Positions 1 through 8,621 of a stretch of DNA of 64,000 nucleotides are shown in pieces. The position numbers and the translations under genes were made by a program. This DNA is from Ralstonia wenshanensis (lineage in GTDB: Bacteria > Pseudomonadota > Gammaproteobacteria > Burkholderiales > Burkholderiaceae): positions 1,612,001 to 1,676,000 of the forward strand of contig NZ_CP076413.1 of NCBI RefSeq assembly GCF_021173085.1, written 5' to 3'. Under the pieces are notes generated by a model. It was not told where the DNA came from. It worked only from the letters and a program-made list of their open reading frames with translations, and did not search any database. How positions within the stretch are numbered: the first letter of the stretch is position 1; each line of letters starts with the position of its first letter.

Positions 1-30
1 GCTCACAGATAACAATCAACCCGGCCCACC

Positions 31-957
31 ATGTCCACCAACCGACTCGAAGCCATGCAGATTTTTGTGCGAGTGGCTGAACTTGCCAGCTTCACGCGTG
101 CGGCAGAAGCGCTAAGTATTCCCAAGCCGGCCGCCTCGGTGGCGGTGCAGCAGTTGGAGACGATGCTCGGCACGCGCCTGCTGCACCGGACCACCCGCAA
201 GGTGCAGCTCACGCAGGACGGCCAGACGTTCTACGAGCGCTGCCAGGACCTGCTGGCCGACATGGACGAGCTGCAGACGATGTTCCGCCAGAGCCCGCAG
301 GCGCTGCGCGGCCGCCTGCGCGTCGACATGCCGGTCGGCGTTGCCCGCCGCATCGTCATCCCAGCCCTGCCCGCGCTGCTCGACGCGCATCCCGAGCTGG
401 AAATCGAACTGTCCAGCACCGACCGCCGCGTGGACCCGGTACGCGAAGGCTTCGACTGCGTACTGCGCATCGGCACCCTGACCGACAGCAGCCTGATTGC
501 GCGCCCGCTCGGCCAGTTGCATCAGGTCAACTGCGCGAGCCCCAGTTACATCGCGCGCTATGGCATGCCGAAAACGCTCGATGATCTCGACCACCATCGC
601 GTCGTCCATTACGTGCAGACGCTGGGGACGAAGTCGCCGGGGTGGGAATACACGATCGATGGCCGCTCGGCGTTCCGGCCGATGAAAGGCGCGGTCACCG
701 TCAGTTCGGCCGAGAGCTACGACGCAGCGTGCCGCGCGGGGCTGGGGATGATCCAGGCGCCGGTGTACGCGGGGCTGTCGTCGGCGATTGCGGACGGCAC
801 GCTCATCGACGTCATGCCTGACTTCCGGCCGCCGCCGATGCCGGTGTCGCTGGTGTATCCAAACCGGCGAAACCTGCCGGTTCGGGTGCAGGTCTTCATG
901 AACTGGATGGGCGAGTTGCTGGGGCCGTATCTGGAACCGCTGGGCACAAATGCGTAG
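31..957 (+). CDS. LysR-family transcriptional regulator
   Basis: A 308-residue LysR-type DNA-binding regulator. The N-terminal winged helix-turn-helix (about residues 5-64) carries the usual pattern FVRVAELASFTRAAEAL, followed by QLETMLGTRLLHRTTRKVQLT. The remainder is a type 2 periplasmic-binding-like effector domain with the RIG and RPLG segments common in the CrgA-like branch. Length is normal for the family. No strong Shine-Dalgarno precedes the ATG, but it is the only start that gives a complete HTH. The target is unknown: the gene is followed 69 bp later by a co-directional serine hydrolase, and any divergent partner lies outside the window on the left. Confidence 0.9.
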   Translation: MSTNRLEAMQIFVRVAELASFTRAAEALSIPKPAASVAVQQLETMLGTRLLHRTTRKVQLTQDGQTFYERCQDLLADMDELQTMFRQSPQALRGRLRVDMPVGVARRIVIPALPALLDAHPELEIELSSTDRRVDPVREGFDCVLRIGTLTDSSLIARPLGQLHQVNCASPSYIARYGMPKTLDDLDHHRVVHYVQTLGTKSPGWEYTIDGRSAFRPMKGAVTVSSAESYDAACRAGLGMIQAPVYAGLSSAIADGTLIDVMPDFRPPPMPVSLVYPNRRNLPVRVQVFMNWMGELLGPYLEPLGTNA

Positions 958-1026
958 GCGCTCCGTCTTGCAGCCGGTGTAGTCTCACGGCTTGCCGCAG
1001 TCAGCAACCTCACCCCGACCCAGCCA

Positions 1027-2265
1027 ATGAACGCTCTCCAACACTGTGCGATGTGCGCGTTGCTCGCTTGCAGCGTCGCCATCGCCTCTCCCGATGAAGA
1101 TCGACTCGGCAAGGCGCAAGGCTATCCGCTTGCCCCAAGCGCGGCACGCATCCACGAGGCGCAGTACATCGTGGGGGCCTTCAGCGGAATGGACCGCATC
1201 TCGCCGTCTTGCGACCTGGCGCCCGCCGACACGCCGGCACCGCTCAAGACTGCAGAAAAGGAGCCGGACGTCCGGTATCGCTTCCGCAATCGTGAGTACA
1301 CGCTGGCCGACTACATGGAGCATCAGCGCGCAACCGCTGTGCTGATCGTTCAGGACGGCGTGATCCTGGCCGAGCATTACGGCTACGACCGCACGCAAGA
1401 CATGCGCATGCTGTCCAACTCGATGGCCAAGACGCTGGTTGCACTGGCCATCGGCGAGGCGCTGGAGGATGGAAGCCTGCACTCGCTGGATGACCGTGTG
1501 GACCAATACGTGCCGGAGCTGGCGGGCACGCTGTACGGTGGAACGCGCATCGTCGATCTGCTGCGCATGGCCTCCGGTGCGAAGTACGTCGAGGACTACA
1601 CCCCGACCAACGACCGGGCGCGCTTCCTCAAGACAGCAGCCAAACAAGGCGTGCTCGCGGCAGCGGCCCAGGTCAACGAGCGCGCCGATGCGCCGGGCAC
1701 GCGTTTCAACTACGCGGGCGCGCAAACCGAAGTGTTGGCGCTGGTGCTGCAGGCGGCCACGCACCGCAGCCTGTGCGACTTCGTTGACGACAAGCTATGG
1801 AAGCCGATGGGGGCAGAAGCCAAGGCGACCTACCTCGTGCGCCAATCCGACGGATCGGCGTTTGCACAAGGCGGCTTCAATGCGACGGCGCGGGACTACG
1901 CGCGCCTCGGTTCCATGCTCGCCAACGATGGCGTGGTGCAAGGCCGCCAAGTCGTGCCGCGTGCGTTCCTGCTCGACATGACGGACGCAGCGCGCCAGCC
2001 TGATGCGTTTCGCCCGGGGCAGATGACGTATCACGGCAGCCGCTACTACGGGTACGGCTTCCAGGTGTGGCTCCTGCCGGGACAAGCGCGGCGGTTTGTG
2101 CTGCTCGGCATCCACGGGCAGGCAATCTACGTGGACCCGCAATCCAGGCTCACGATGGTCCATCTTGCAGTGGGCCAGGACGCGGCCGGCGATGCGAGCG
2201 GCGCGCACCTGGGCGCTGAGCGGGAGGCGTTGTGGCGTGGTGTCGTCGAACAGTTTGGTCGATAG
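1027..2265 (+). CDS. Exported serine hydrolase, beta-lactamase/6-aminohexanoate-dimer hydrolase type
   Basis: A 412-residue serine hydrolase of the class C beta-lactamase fold. A short hydrophobic N-terminus (residues 1-20, ending SVAIAS) looks like a Sec signal, so the enzyme is probably periplasmic. The nucleophile motif SMAK (S132, K135) fits SxxK; NYAG at about 228-231 supplies the tyrosine of the YxN-like motif; HGQAIYVDP at about 363 replaces the KTG box, as in NylB-type amide hydrolases. The natural substrate cannot be read from the sequence. It is convergent with the neighbouring binding-protein gene, the stops being only 9 bp apart. Confidence 0.85.
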   Translation: MNALQHCAMCALLACSVAIASPDEDRLGKAQGYPLAPSAARIHEAQYIVGAFSGMDRISPSCDLAPADTPAPLKTAEKEPDVRYRFRNREYTLADYMEHQRATAVLIVQDGVILAEHYGYDRTQDMRMLSNSMAKTLVALAIGEALEDGSLHSLDDRVDQYVPELAGTLYGGTRIVDLLRMASGAKYVEDYTPTNDRARFLKTAAKQGVLAAAAQVNERADAPGTRFNYAGAQTEVLALVLQAATHRSLCDFVDDKLWKPMGAEAKATYLVRQSDGSAFAQGGFNATARDYARLGSMLANDGVVQGRQVVPRAFLLDMTDAARQPDAFRPGQMTYHGSRYYGYGFQVWLLPGQARRFVLLGIHGQAIYVDPQSRLTMVHLAVGQDAAGDASGAHLGAEREALWRGVVEQFGR

Positions 2266-2274
2266 CGAGTGCGC

Positions 2275-3168
2275 TCAGAGCGCCGGCTTATCGCTGCGCT
2301 TTTTCAGATTGGCGCGCAGCGCATCGCTCATCGGCATGTCGAGGTTTGCCCCGGCCGGCGGAATGGGCGACTCGAACCACTTCTTGTACAGCGCGGTGAA
2401 CTCGCCGGATTTCATCAGGCGTTTGATGGTGGCATCGACGAGCCGCTTGAAGGCGGGGTCGTCCTTGCGGACCATGCAGGCATACGGCTCGACCTGCAGG
2501 GTTTCTGCCACGACTTCGAGCGCCGCCGGATTCGCGGAGTTGGCGCGCAGGCCATACAGCAGCACGTCATCGAGCGCCAATGCCGATGCGCGGCCAGTTT
2601 CGACCAGCTTCAGCCCGTCTGCATAGTCCTTGCCGGAGATGATCTGGACGTCGATGTTGTGGTCGACGGCAAATTTCTTCAGCACCTTTTCGTTCGTGCT
2701 GCCGGCTGTGCTGGCGACGGTCTTGCCGGCCAAGTCCGTGTAGTTCTTGATGCCCGAATCGCGCTTGGTCAACAGGCGCGTTCCTGCGTAGAAGAAGTTG
2801 ATCGAGAAGGCCACCTCCTTGCCGCGCGCGCTGGTGTTGGTGGTCGATCCGCATTCGAGGTCGTAGGTGCCGTTGACGAGCAACGGAATCCGATTCGTGC
2901 CGGTGACGGGAATCGCGTCGACCTGCAGCGACGGCTTCTTCAACCGGGCACGCACGTCGTCGACGATGGCTTGCGTCAGATCGACGGAAAACCCGACGAC
3001 CTTGTTCGGACCCAGCAAGTAGCTGAACGGAACCGCCGCTTCGCGATAACCAACGGTGATCTTGTCTGCCGCAGCGATCTTTTCCAGCGTCTGCGCGTGG
3101 ATGCCCTGCGCAGCCACCGTCAGGCCCGCCACGACGAGGGTGGAAGCGAGTGTGCGTATCGTGTTCAT
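2275..3168 (-). CDS. Periplasmic amino-acid ABC transporter binding protein, glutamate/aspartate (GltI) type
   Basis: A 297-residue solute-binding protein of the SBP3 family. A Sec signal (residues 1-25, cleavage likely after GIHA) precedes the mature domain. Segments such as VGYREAAVPFSYL, NRIPLLVNGTYDLECGSTTN and ACMVRKDDPAFK match the glutamate/aspartate-binding GltI pattern known from enterobacteria. The start at 3168 is chosen because GGAGA lies six to ten bases upstream and the signal peptide begins there; a longer frame reaches 3276. No ABC permease or ATPase gene adjoins it, so the membrane partners must be encoded elsewhere or the gene is a duplicated orphan. Confidence 0.85.
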   Translation of the reverse strand: MNTIRTLASTLVVAGLTVAAQGIHAQTLEKIAAADKITVGYREAAVPFSYLLGPNKVVGFSVDLTQAIVDDVRARLKKPSLQVDAIPVTGTNRIPLLVNGTYDLECGSTTNTSARGKEVAFSINFFYAGTRLLTKRDSGIKNYTDLAGKTVASTAGSTNEKVLKKFAVDHNIDVQIISGKDYADGLKLVETGRASALALDDVLLYGLRANSANPAALEVVAETLQVEPYACMVRKDDPAFKRLVDATIKRLMKSGEFTALYKKWFESPIPPAGANLDMPMSDALRANLKKRSDKPAL

Positions 3169-3322
3169 GTGCGTCTCCATGGATGCGTCCCGCGCTCTGT
3201 AGCTCGCCGACTCTGTTGGTTTGTGGCCGCTACAGCCCCCTCTACGGAAATCTAGACGCCATGCCGTTCTTGCCATTGATGCAAGTCAACACGCCCGACA
3301 CGCCTGGCTCAGCACGCATAAG

Positions 3323-3351
3323 AAAAACGCGCCGAGTTGCCCCGGCGCGTT
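3323..3351 (-). terminator. Rho-independent terminator of the autotransporter gene
   Basis: A perfect 9-bp stem (3326-3334 with 3343-3351), loop of 8, runs into TTTCTT when read on the minus strand. It lies 45 bp past the autotransporter stop. The whole 29-base element, loop included, recurs with two changes after purL. Confidence 0.85.
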
Positions 3352-3395
3352 GTTCGCGGTTCGCTTGAGCGGGCGCATCGGCACGCCCTGCTCCG

Positions 3396-6300
3396 TCAGA
3401 ACTTGTGGTTGACCCGCACATACGCAGACTGCGCAGACACGTGGCTCGTATTGATGGTGGCATCCACGCCCAAGGACACCGTGGTCGCCTTGGCTGCCTG
3501 GAGCGTGACGCTCGCCCCCGTCGTCAGGAATGAACGCGGCAGGTCGGTGCCCGGGGCCGCGAACACGGTGCCGTCCTGGCTCTGCACCTGGACGACGCGG
3601 CCAGCGTTCATCAGCTCGTGCGCATAGCCCAAGCGAAGCTGCACGTTGACGGGGCGCACATCGCCGAAGGCCTTGTCGAGCGTGACACCCACATACGGCT
3701 GAAGACTGCGCGCGCTGTCGGGGCCGACTTGCAGGTTCTGGCCGTTGGCACCGTTCTCGCCGAAACCGCTGCCGCGTACGTACGCATATCGGAGGCCCAC
3801 ATGTGGAGAGAGCCGGATGCCGCCCGCTTCCATCGGCAGGCTGACTTGCGTGGCGGCAGTGAATTCATGCGCCAGATGATTGCCTTCGGCCGTACCCACG
3901 CTGCCGAACGGCCGCTTCTGCGAGAAGAAATCAAGCCCGTAGCCCACCGTGGCCGACAGGTTGACGGCACCCATCGGTTGCGCCCCGTAAAGCGCCACAC
4001 GCAGCGTGTCGATACCGCCCGACGCGCCGGTGGTGTCTTCGCCGAGCGTAGTGTGCGTGTAGCCGCCCGCCGCGCCGAGGGTGGCTGCCCCAAGGCGGCC
4101 CTCCGCTCCTGCGAGGAACCCGTAGGCATGCGTGAGGAAGCCCGGCGCGCTGGCTGTGCCGCCCACCTTCGTGCTGGAACCGCTGGCCGTAGCCCATACG
4201 TTGTTGGAGCCGCCAAGCGCGTCTTGCGGCCCGGACACCCGGCCGAGCAGCGCGGCGTTAGCGCCTTGCGCCTGCAGCAGCGCCGTCGTGCCAAGCGCCG
4301 TGTAGATGGAGGTCTTGGTCGGCGCCACCACGGTCGGGCTCCCTGGGGTGCCGGGTGTCGTCGCTTCTGCGAGGAGCAGATCGACCGCATTCGTTCCGTA
4401 GTCCACCGAGGTCTGCAACGTACCGAGGTTGGCGCCTGCCGTTGCCGTGCCGACGTTTGCAAAGCGGCCCGTCACGCCGCTGCCGGCGCTCAGCACGGTG
4501 TAGCGGCGGGCGGTATAGGTGCCAGGATCGAACACGATGGCCAGCGACCCGCCGAGCGCCGCGGCACCGCCCACGCGCAGTTGCGAAGCCTCCGTCGGGC
4601 TAACCTCGATGGCGAGCGTCCCGCTCGAACCTTGCGTGTAGTTGCCGCCCACCGAGAGCGTGCCGATGGAGCCGCCCGGCGCGACCACACCGCTGCTGCT
4701 CACGTCGCCCGAAACCGTGCCGTGGCCGCGCAGCGTGCCCAGCGCGTTCACCAAGACATTGCCGCCCAGCACCGCACTGGCGTTTGCCGCATCGCCAACC
4801 GCCAGGGTGCCGCCCGCTACCGTGGTCGACCCCGAGAAGCCGCTGCTGACGCCGTTGAGCGTGAGCGTGCCCGTGCCCTGCTTGATCAACGACCCATTGC
4901 CGCTCAGGCTGCCGGTGAAGGTTTGGGACGAGTCGTCAGCCAGCATAAGCGCGCTGCCGTTCAGCACCACGCGACTACCAGCGACGCCGGAGAGATGCGT
5001 GACCGTCTGGTTGGCCCCTGCGGACAGATCGAGTGTCGAACTGGCTCCCGTGAGCGTGACGCTCGTAGCCGAAGCCAGGCGGCCGGCGCCCGTCAACGCC
5101 AGCGTGCCGGCGTTGATGGTCGTTGCCCCGCCATAGGTGTTCACGCCGGACAGCGTTTGCGTGCCGCCATCCAGCGTGAGGCCGCCCGTACCACCGATGG
5201 CGCCGCTGAACGTGCCGGAGGCATTCGCCAAGTTGAGCGTCCGGCTGCCCAGAGCCACCACGCCCGAGCCTGTCAGCGCGTTGATGGTGGCGCCGGAGGT
5301 CGTCCCGGAGATATCGAACGTGCCGTTGTTGACCACGCCCGAGGACGCCGCAATGCTGCCGGCGCCCGACAACGCGAGCGTGCCGGCGTTGATGGTCGTC
5401 GCGCCGGTAAAGCCGTTCGCGCCCGACAGCGTTTGCGTGCCACCGCTGACAGTGAGGCCGCCCGTACCGCCGATCGCGCCGCTGAATGTGCCGGTTGCAT
5501 TGGCCAGCTTCAGCGTCTGGCCACCCAGCGCGACGGTGCCCGTACCTGTCAGAGTGTTGATGGTGGCGCCGGACGTCGTCCCAGAAATATCAAACGTGCC
5601 GTTGTTGACCACCCCGCCGGAGGTCGCAATGCTGCCTGCACCCGACAGCGCGAGCGTGCCCGCGTTGATGGTGGTTGTGCCGGTAAAGACGTTTGTGCTC
5701 GACAGCGTTTGCGTGCCACCCGCCACGGTGAGCCCGCCTGCGCCGCCGATGACGCCGCTGAACGTGCCGGCTGCGTTGGCGAGCGTCAGCGTCCGGCCAC
5801 CGAGGGCGACCGTGCCCGTACCCGTGAGTGTGTTGATGGTGGCGCCCCCAGTTGTGCCGGCAATATCCAACGTGCCGTTGTTCGCCACGCCGCTAGAGGC
5901 AGCGATGCTGCCAGCGCCGGACAGCGCGAGCGTGCCGCCACTGATCGTCGTTGCGCCGGTAAATGCATTGATCGCCGACAGCGTTTGCGCGCCACCGTTG
6001 ACAGTGACACCGCCCGTCCCCGCAATCGCGCCGCTAAACGTGCCGGCTGCGTTGGCAAGCGTGAGCGTCCGGCCACCGAGGGTGACGGTGCCCGTGCCCG
6101 TCAATGCGTTGATGGTGGCGCCCGAGGTCGTGCCGGAGATATCGAACGTGCCGTTGTTGGCGACGCCGCTGGATGCCGCAATGCTGCCGTTGCCCGACAG
6201 AGCAAGCGTGCCACCGCTGATCGTCGTTGCACCGGTAAAGCCGTTTGCACCGGACAGTGTCTGCGTGCCGCCATTCAGCGTGAGGCCGCCCGTTCCGCCG

Positions 6301-8321
6301 ATCGCGCCGCTGAATGTGCCGGTTGCATTGGCCAGCTTCAGCGTCTGGCCACCCAGCGCGACGGTGCCCGTACCTGTCAGGGTGTTGATGGTGGCGCCGG
6401 AGGTCGTCCCAGAAATATCAAACGTGCCGTTGTTGACCACACCACCGGAGGTCGCAATGCTGCCTGCACCCGACAGCGCGAGCGTGCCCGCGTTGATGGT
6501 GGTTGCGCCGGTAAAGACGTTTGTGCTCGACAGCGTTTGCGTGCCACCCGCCACAGTGAGCCCGCCTGCGCCGCCGATGACACCGCTGAACGTGCCGGCT
6601 GCGTTGGCCAGCGTAAGGGTCTGGCCACCCAGGGCGACAGCGCCTGTGCCCGTCAATGCGTTGATGGTGGCGCCGGAGGTCGTCCCAGAGATATCGAAGG
6701 TGCCGTTGTTCACCACGCCGCTGGAGGCGGCAATGCTGCCGGCGCCCGACAACGCGAGCGTGCCGGCGTTGATGGTGGTACTGCCGGCATAGCCCGCCGT
6801 GCCGGAGATGGTCAGCGTGCCAGACCCTGCCTGCACCAGATTGCCCGTGCCGCTGATGGTGCCGGCGTACGTCATCGCATCGCCGCGGTTGAAGGCCAGT
6901 GTGCCGTTGTTGACGATATTGCCCGCCACCGAGCCCGTGGTGCCGCCGTTGCCGATCTGCAGCGTGCCGGTGGTGATGGTGGTCGCGCCCGTGTAGGTGT
7001 TGTCGCCCGTCAGCGTGATCGTTCGACTGCCGGTGACGCCCACGCTGCCCGCGCCCGATATCACGCCTGACACCACGAGGTTCGTCGTGGTCGAATCGAG
7101 CGTGACACGCGACGTGGCGTCGCCCAGCGTGACGTTGTTCGACAGCGAGAGGCCTGCACTGCCAGCCGTGATCTTGGCCGCCGCCCCCGCTGCCACATCG
7201 AGGTTGCCGACGATGTTGGAACCCGTAACGAGTTGCAGCGTGTTGTTCGTCCCGTTGAACTGGATGGCTGCCGCACGCGTTACGCCGTCGCTGAACAGCC
7301 CGCCGCTGATGGTGCCGCCATTGACGATGACCGCGCCGTTGGCAATGACACCCACGCCCGCGGCACCGCCGTTGCCCGCACCGCCGGTAATCGTGCCGAC
7401 GTTGGTGAGCACGTTGAACCCGGCAGCCAGATTGACGCCCGCGCCACTGGCACCAGCCGTGCTGCCGCCGCCACCGGCAGCGCCGCCTACACCGCCCACG
7501 ATCGTCCCAACGTTGGTCACCTGAGTGCCGGAGCCCAAGACGAGCAACCCATCGCCGCCGCCACCGCCGCCGCCCGGGTTTCCGCCGCCCCCTCCGTTAC
7601 CGCCATTGCCACCGACCAGCGTGCCTTGGTTGTTTACGTCGGCGGCAGGCGTCACCATCACCAAGGCAGCGCCGCCACCCCCGCCACCGCCGCCGTTGGA
7701 GGCTGGCCCCGATGTGCCGGCGCCGCCATTTCCGCCGGCGCCGCCCTGCACGGTCATCCCGTTGTTAACCGTGAGGCTGGTGCCCGTGGAGTACACGCCG
7801 GAGCCGCCGCCACCGGCACCGCCAGCGAAATTGAATCCGTCGAACGCTTGGCCCGACCCGCCCTGTACGTTCGTATTGACCACCGCATCGCCAGCGAGCA
7901 CCACTGCCGGCGCTCCGCCGGGGCCGTTTTGGTTGCTGTCGTTCAGGGCCCCGGTGCCGCCAGTCCCGCCTGACGTTGCACCGCCAGGAATCTGCACGGT
8001 TGCGCCGCCGTTGCCCAGCCCGGACGAACCGCCGCCACCGCCGTTGCCGCTGCCCCCATTGCCGCTGCGGTTGGGGATGCCGGCGCCGCCGGCCGCGCTG
8101 CAGTTTGCGATGGTGCTGGGCAAGCAGGTCGCGGCCCAGCCTGGGAGCGCCGCACCGGCCAGCCCAAGCGATACGCTGATTGAAACGATGGATGCTCGCC
8201 GACGCGCATGTGTCGTGTCGTTGCCGGCGTCAACGCCCCCGTGCGACGCCTTTGTACATTCGGACACCACTTGCGGAGCGCGCAAGCTGCGGCTCCAGAC
8301 CAGCCGATAGACCCGGTTCAT
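3396..8321 (-). CDS. Type V (classical) autotransporter, adhesin-like, with six long repeats
   Basis: A 1641-residue self-secreting surface protein. Order of parts: an extended signal peptide region (MNRVYRLVWSRSL, then positive residues) with the hydrophobic core ending GWA near residue 63; a glycine/asparagine-rich head (about 70-330); passenger-associated beta-helix repeats (TTINAGTLALSG, FDISGTTSGATIN) including six 92-residue units at about 510-1061; a linker; and a C-terminal beta-barrel (about 1370-1641) ending in phenylalanine (VRVNHKF), as expected for BAM-dependent insertion. The start at 8321 has GAGGGGA upstream and begins the ESPR motif; a longer frame reaches 8348. The repeats point to an adhesin or aggregation factor; no protease or esterase motif was seen. 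It is monocistronic with its own terminator. Confidence 0.9.
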   Translation of the reverse strand: MNRVYRLVWSRSLRAPQVVSECTKASHGGVDAGNDTTHARRRASIVSISVSLGLAGAALPGWAATCLPSTIANCSAAGGAGIPNRSGNGGSGNGGGGGSSGLGNGGATVQIPGGATSGGTGGTGALNDSNQNGPGGAPAVVLAGDAVVNTNVQGGSGQAFDGFNFAGGAGGGGSGVYSTGTSLTVNNGMTVQGGAGGNGGAGTSGPASNGGGGGGGGAALVMVTPAADVNNQGTLVGGNGGNGGGGGNPGGGGGGGDGLLVLGSGTQVTNVGTIVGGVGGAAGGGGSTAGASGAGVNLAAGFNVLTNVGTITGGAGNGGAAGVGVIANGAVIVNGGTISGGLFSDGVTRAAAIQFNGTNNTLQLVTGSNIVGNLDVAAGAAAKITAGSAGLSLSNNVTLGDATSRVTLDSTTTNLVVSGVISGAGSVGVTGSRTITLTGDNTYTGATTITTGTLQIGNGGTTGSVAGNIVNNGTLAFNRGDAMTYAGTISGTGNLVQAGSGTLTISGTAGYAGSTTINAGTLALSGAGSIAASSGVVNNGTFDISGTTSGATINALTGTGAVALGGQTLTLANAAGTFSGVIGGAGGLTVAGGTQTLSSTNVFTGATTINAGTLALSGAGSIATSGGVVNNGTFDISGTTSGATINTLTGTGTVALGGQTLKLANATGTFSGAIGGTGGLTLNGGTQTLSGANGFTGATTISGGTLALSGNGSIAASSGVANNGTFDISGTTSGATINALTGTGTVTLGGRTLTLANAAGTFSGAIAGTGGVTVNGGAQTLSAINAFTGATTISGGTLALSGAGSIAASSGVANNGTLDIAGTTGGATINTLTGTGTVALGGRTLTLANAAGTFSGVIGGAGGLTVAGGTQTLSSTNVFTGTTTINAGTLALSGAGSIATSGGVVNNGTFDISGTTSGATINTLTGTGTVALGGQTLKLANATGTFSGAIGGTGGLTVSGGTQTLSGANGFTGATTINAGTLALSGAGSIAASSGVVNNGTFDISGTTSGATINALTGSGVVALGSRTLNLANASGTFSGAIGGTGGLTLDGGTQTLSGVNTYGGATTINAGTLALTGAGRLASATSVTLTGASSTLDLSAGANQTVTHLSGVAGSRVVLNGSALMLADDSSQTFTGSLSGNGSLIKQGTGTLTLNGVSSGFSGSTTVAGGTLAVGDAANASAVLGGNVLVNALGTLRGHGTVSGDVSSSGVVAPGGSIGTLSVGGNYTQGSSGTLAIEVSPTEASQLRVGGAAALGGSLAIVFDPGTYTARRYTVLSAGSGVTGRFANVGTATAGANLGTLQTSVDYGTNAVDLLLAEATTPGTPGSPTVVAPTKTSIYTALGTTALLQAQGANAALLGRVSGPQDALGGSNNVWATASGSSTKVGGTASAPGFLTHAYGFLAGAEGRLGAATLGAAGGYTHTTLGEDTTGASGGIDTLRVALYGAQPMGAVNLSATVGYGLDFFSQKRPFGSVGTAEGNHLAHEFTAATQVSLPMEAGGIRLSPHVGLRYAYVRGSGFGENGANGQNLQVGPDSARSLQPYVGVTLDKAFGDVRPVNVQLRLGYAHELMNAGRVVQVQSQDGTVFAAPGTDLPRSFLTTGASVTLQAAKATTVSLGVDATINTSHVSAQSAYVRVNHKF
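5137..6792 (-). repeat. Six tandem 276-bp repeats inside the autotransporter gene
   Basis: The stretch holds six in-frame copies of a 276-bp unit (92 residues), total 1656 bp. Each unit contains a QTLS...FTG segment, TLALSG.GSIA, NNGTFDISGTTSGATIN and a LANA.GTFSG segment. Units 1-3 resemble units 4-6 more than their neighbours, so an 828-bp super-repeat is visible; for example about 5476-5810 is nearly identical to about 6304-6638. Confidence 0.85.
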
Positions 8322-8621
8322 GTCGATCCCCTCGTTGTGTTGACCCATGGGTCGGGCGCTGATCGTTGAGAGGCAGGACCGTGGCGCGGGTGACCCGTTT
8401 TTTTGTGTTGTCGTTCTATGGCGCGCCGGCGGTGGGTACTGCGTTTGCGGCTCATAGACCGGGGCGCATGCGCGCGAAATATAACACTTGCCTAGGAAAT
8501 ATTGCCCGGGCTGTCGGTCAGGGTTGCTTTACGGCTGGTCGCTTGTCGCCTCAACGGAAGGCGAAAAAAAACGCACCGAGTCGCCCCGGCGCGTTTTTCA
8601 TTTTGCTGCGCAGCGGACTGC
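8322..8621. other. 300-bp intergenic region between purL stop and autotransporter start
   Basis: No gene is visible. It holds the purL terminator (described separately), a perfect 12-bp palindrome GACCCATGGGTC at 8342-8353 just upstream of the autotransporter ribosome binding site, and an A/T-richer patch at about 8477-8500 (TTATAT on the minus strand) that could be the autotransporter -10 region. No good -35 box was found. Confidence 0.5.
8567..8597 (-). terminator. Rho-independent terminator of purL
   Basis: An 11-bp stem with one A-C mismatch (8568-8578 with 8587-8597), loop of 8, followed on the minus strand by a run of eight T. It lies 25 bp beyond the purL stop codon. Confidence 0.85.

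Noticed and set aside
3618-7070. Long plus-strand open frames (1150 and 551 codons) opposite the autotransporter
   Set aside because: They are antisense shadows kept open by GC-rich repeated codons. The 551-codon frame spans exactly the six 276-bp repeats, so its lack of stops is inherited from the repeat. They resemble no family and have Pro/Val-rich or Arg-rich low-complexity composition.
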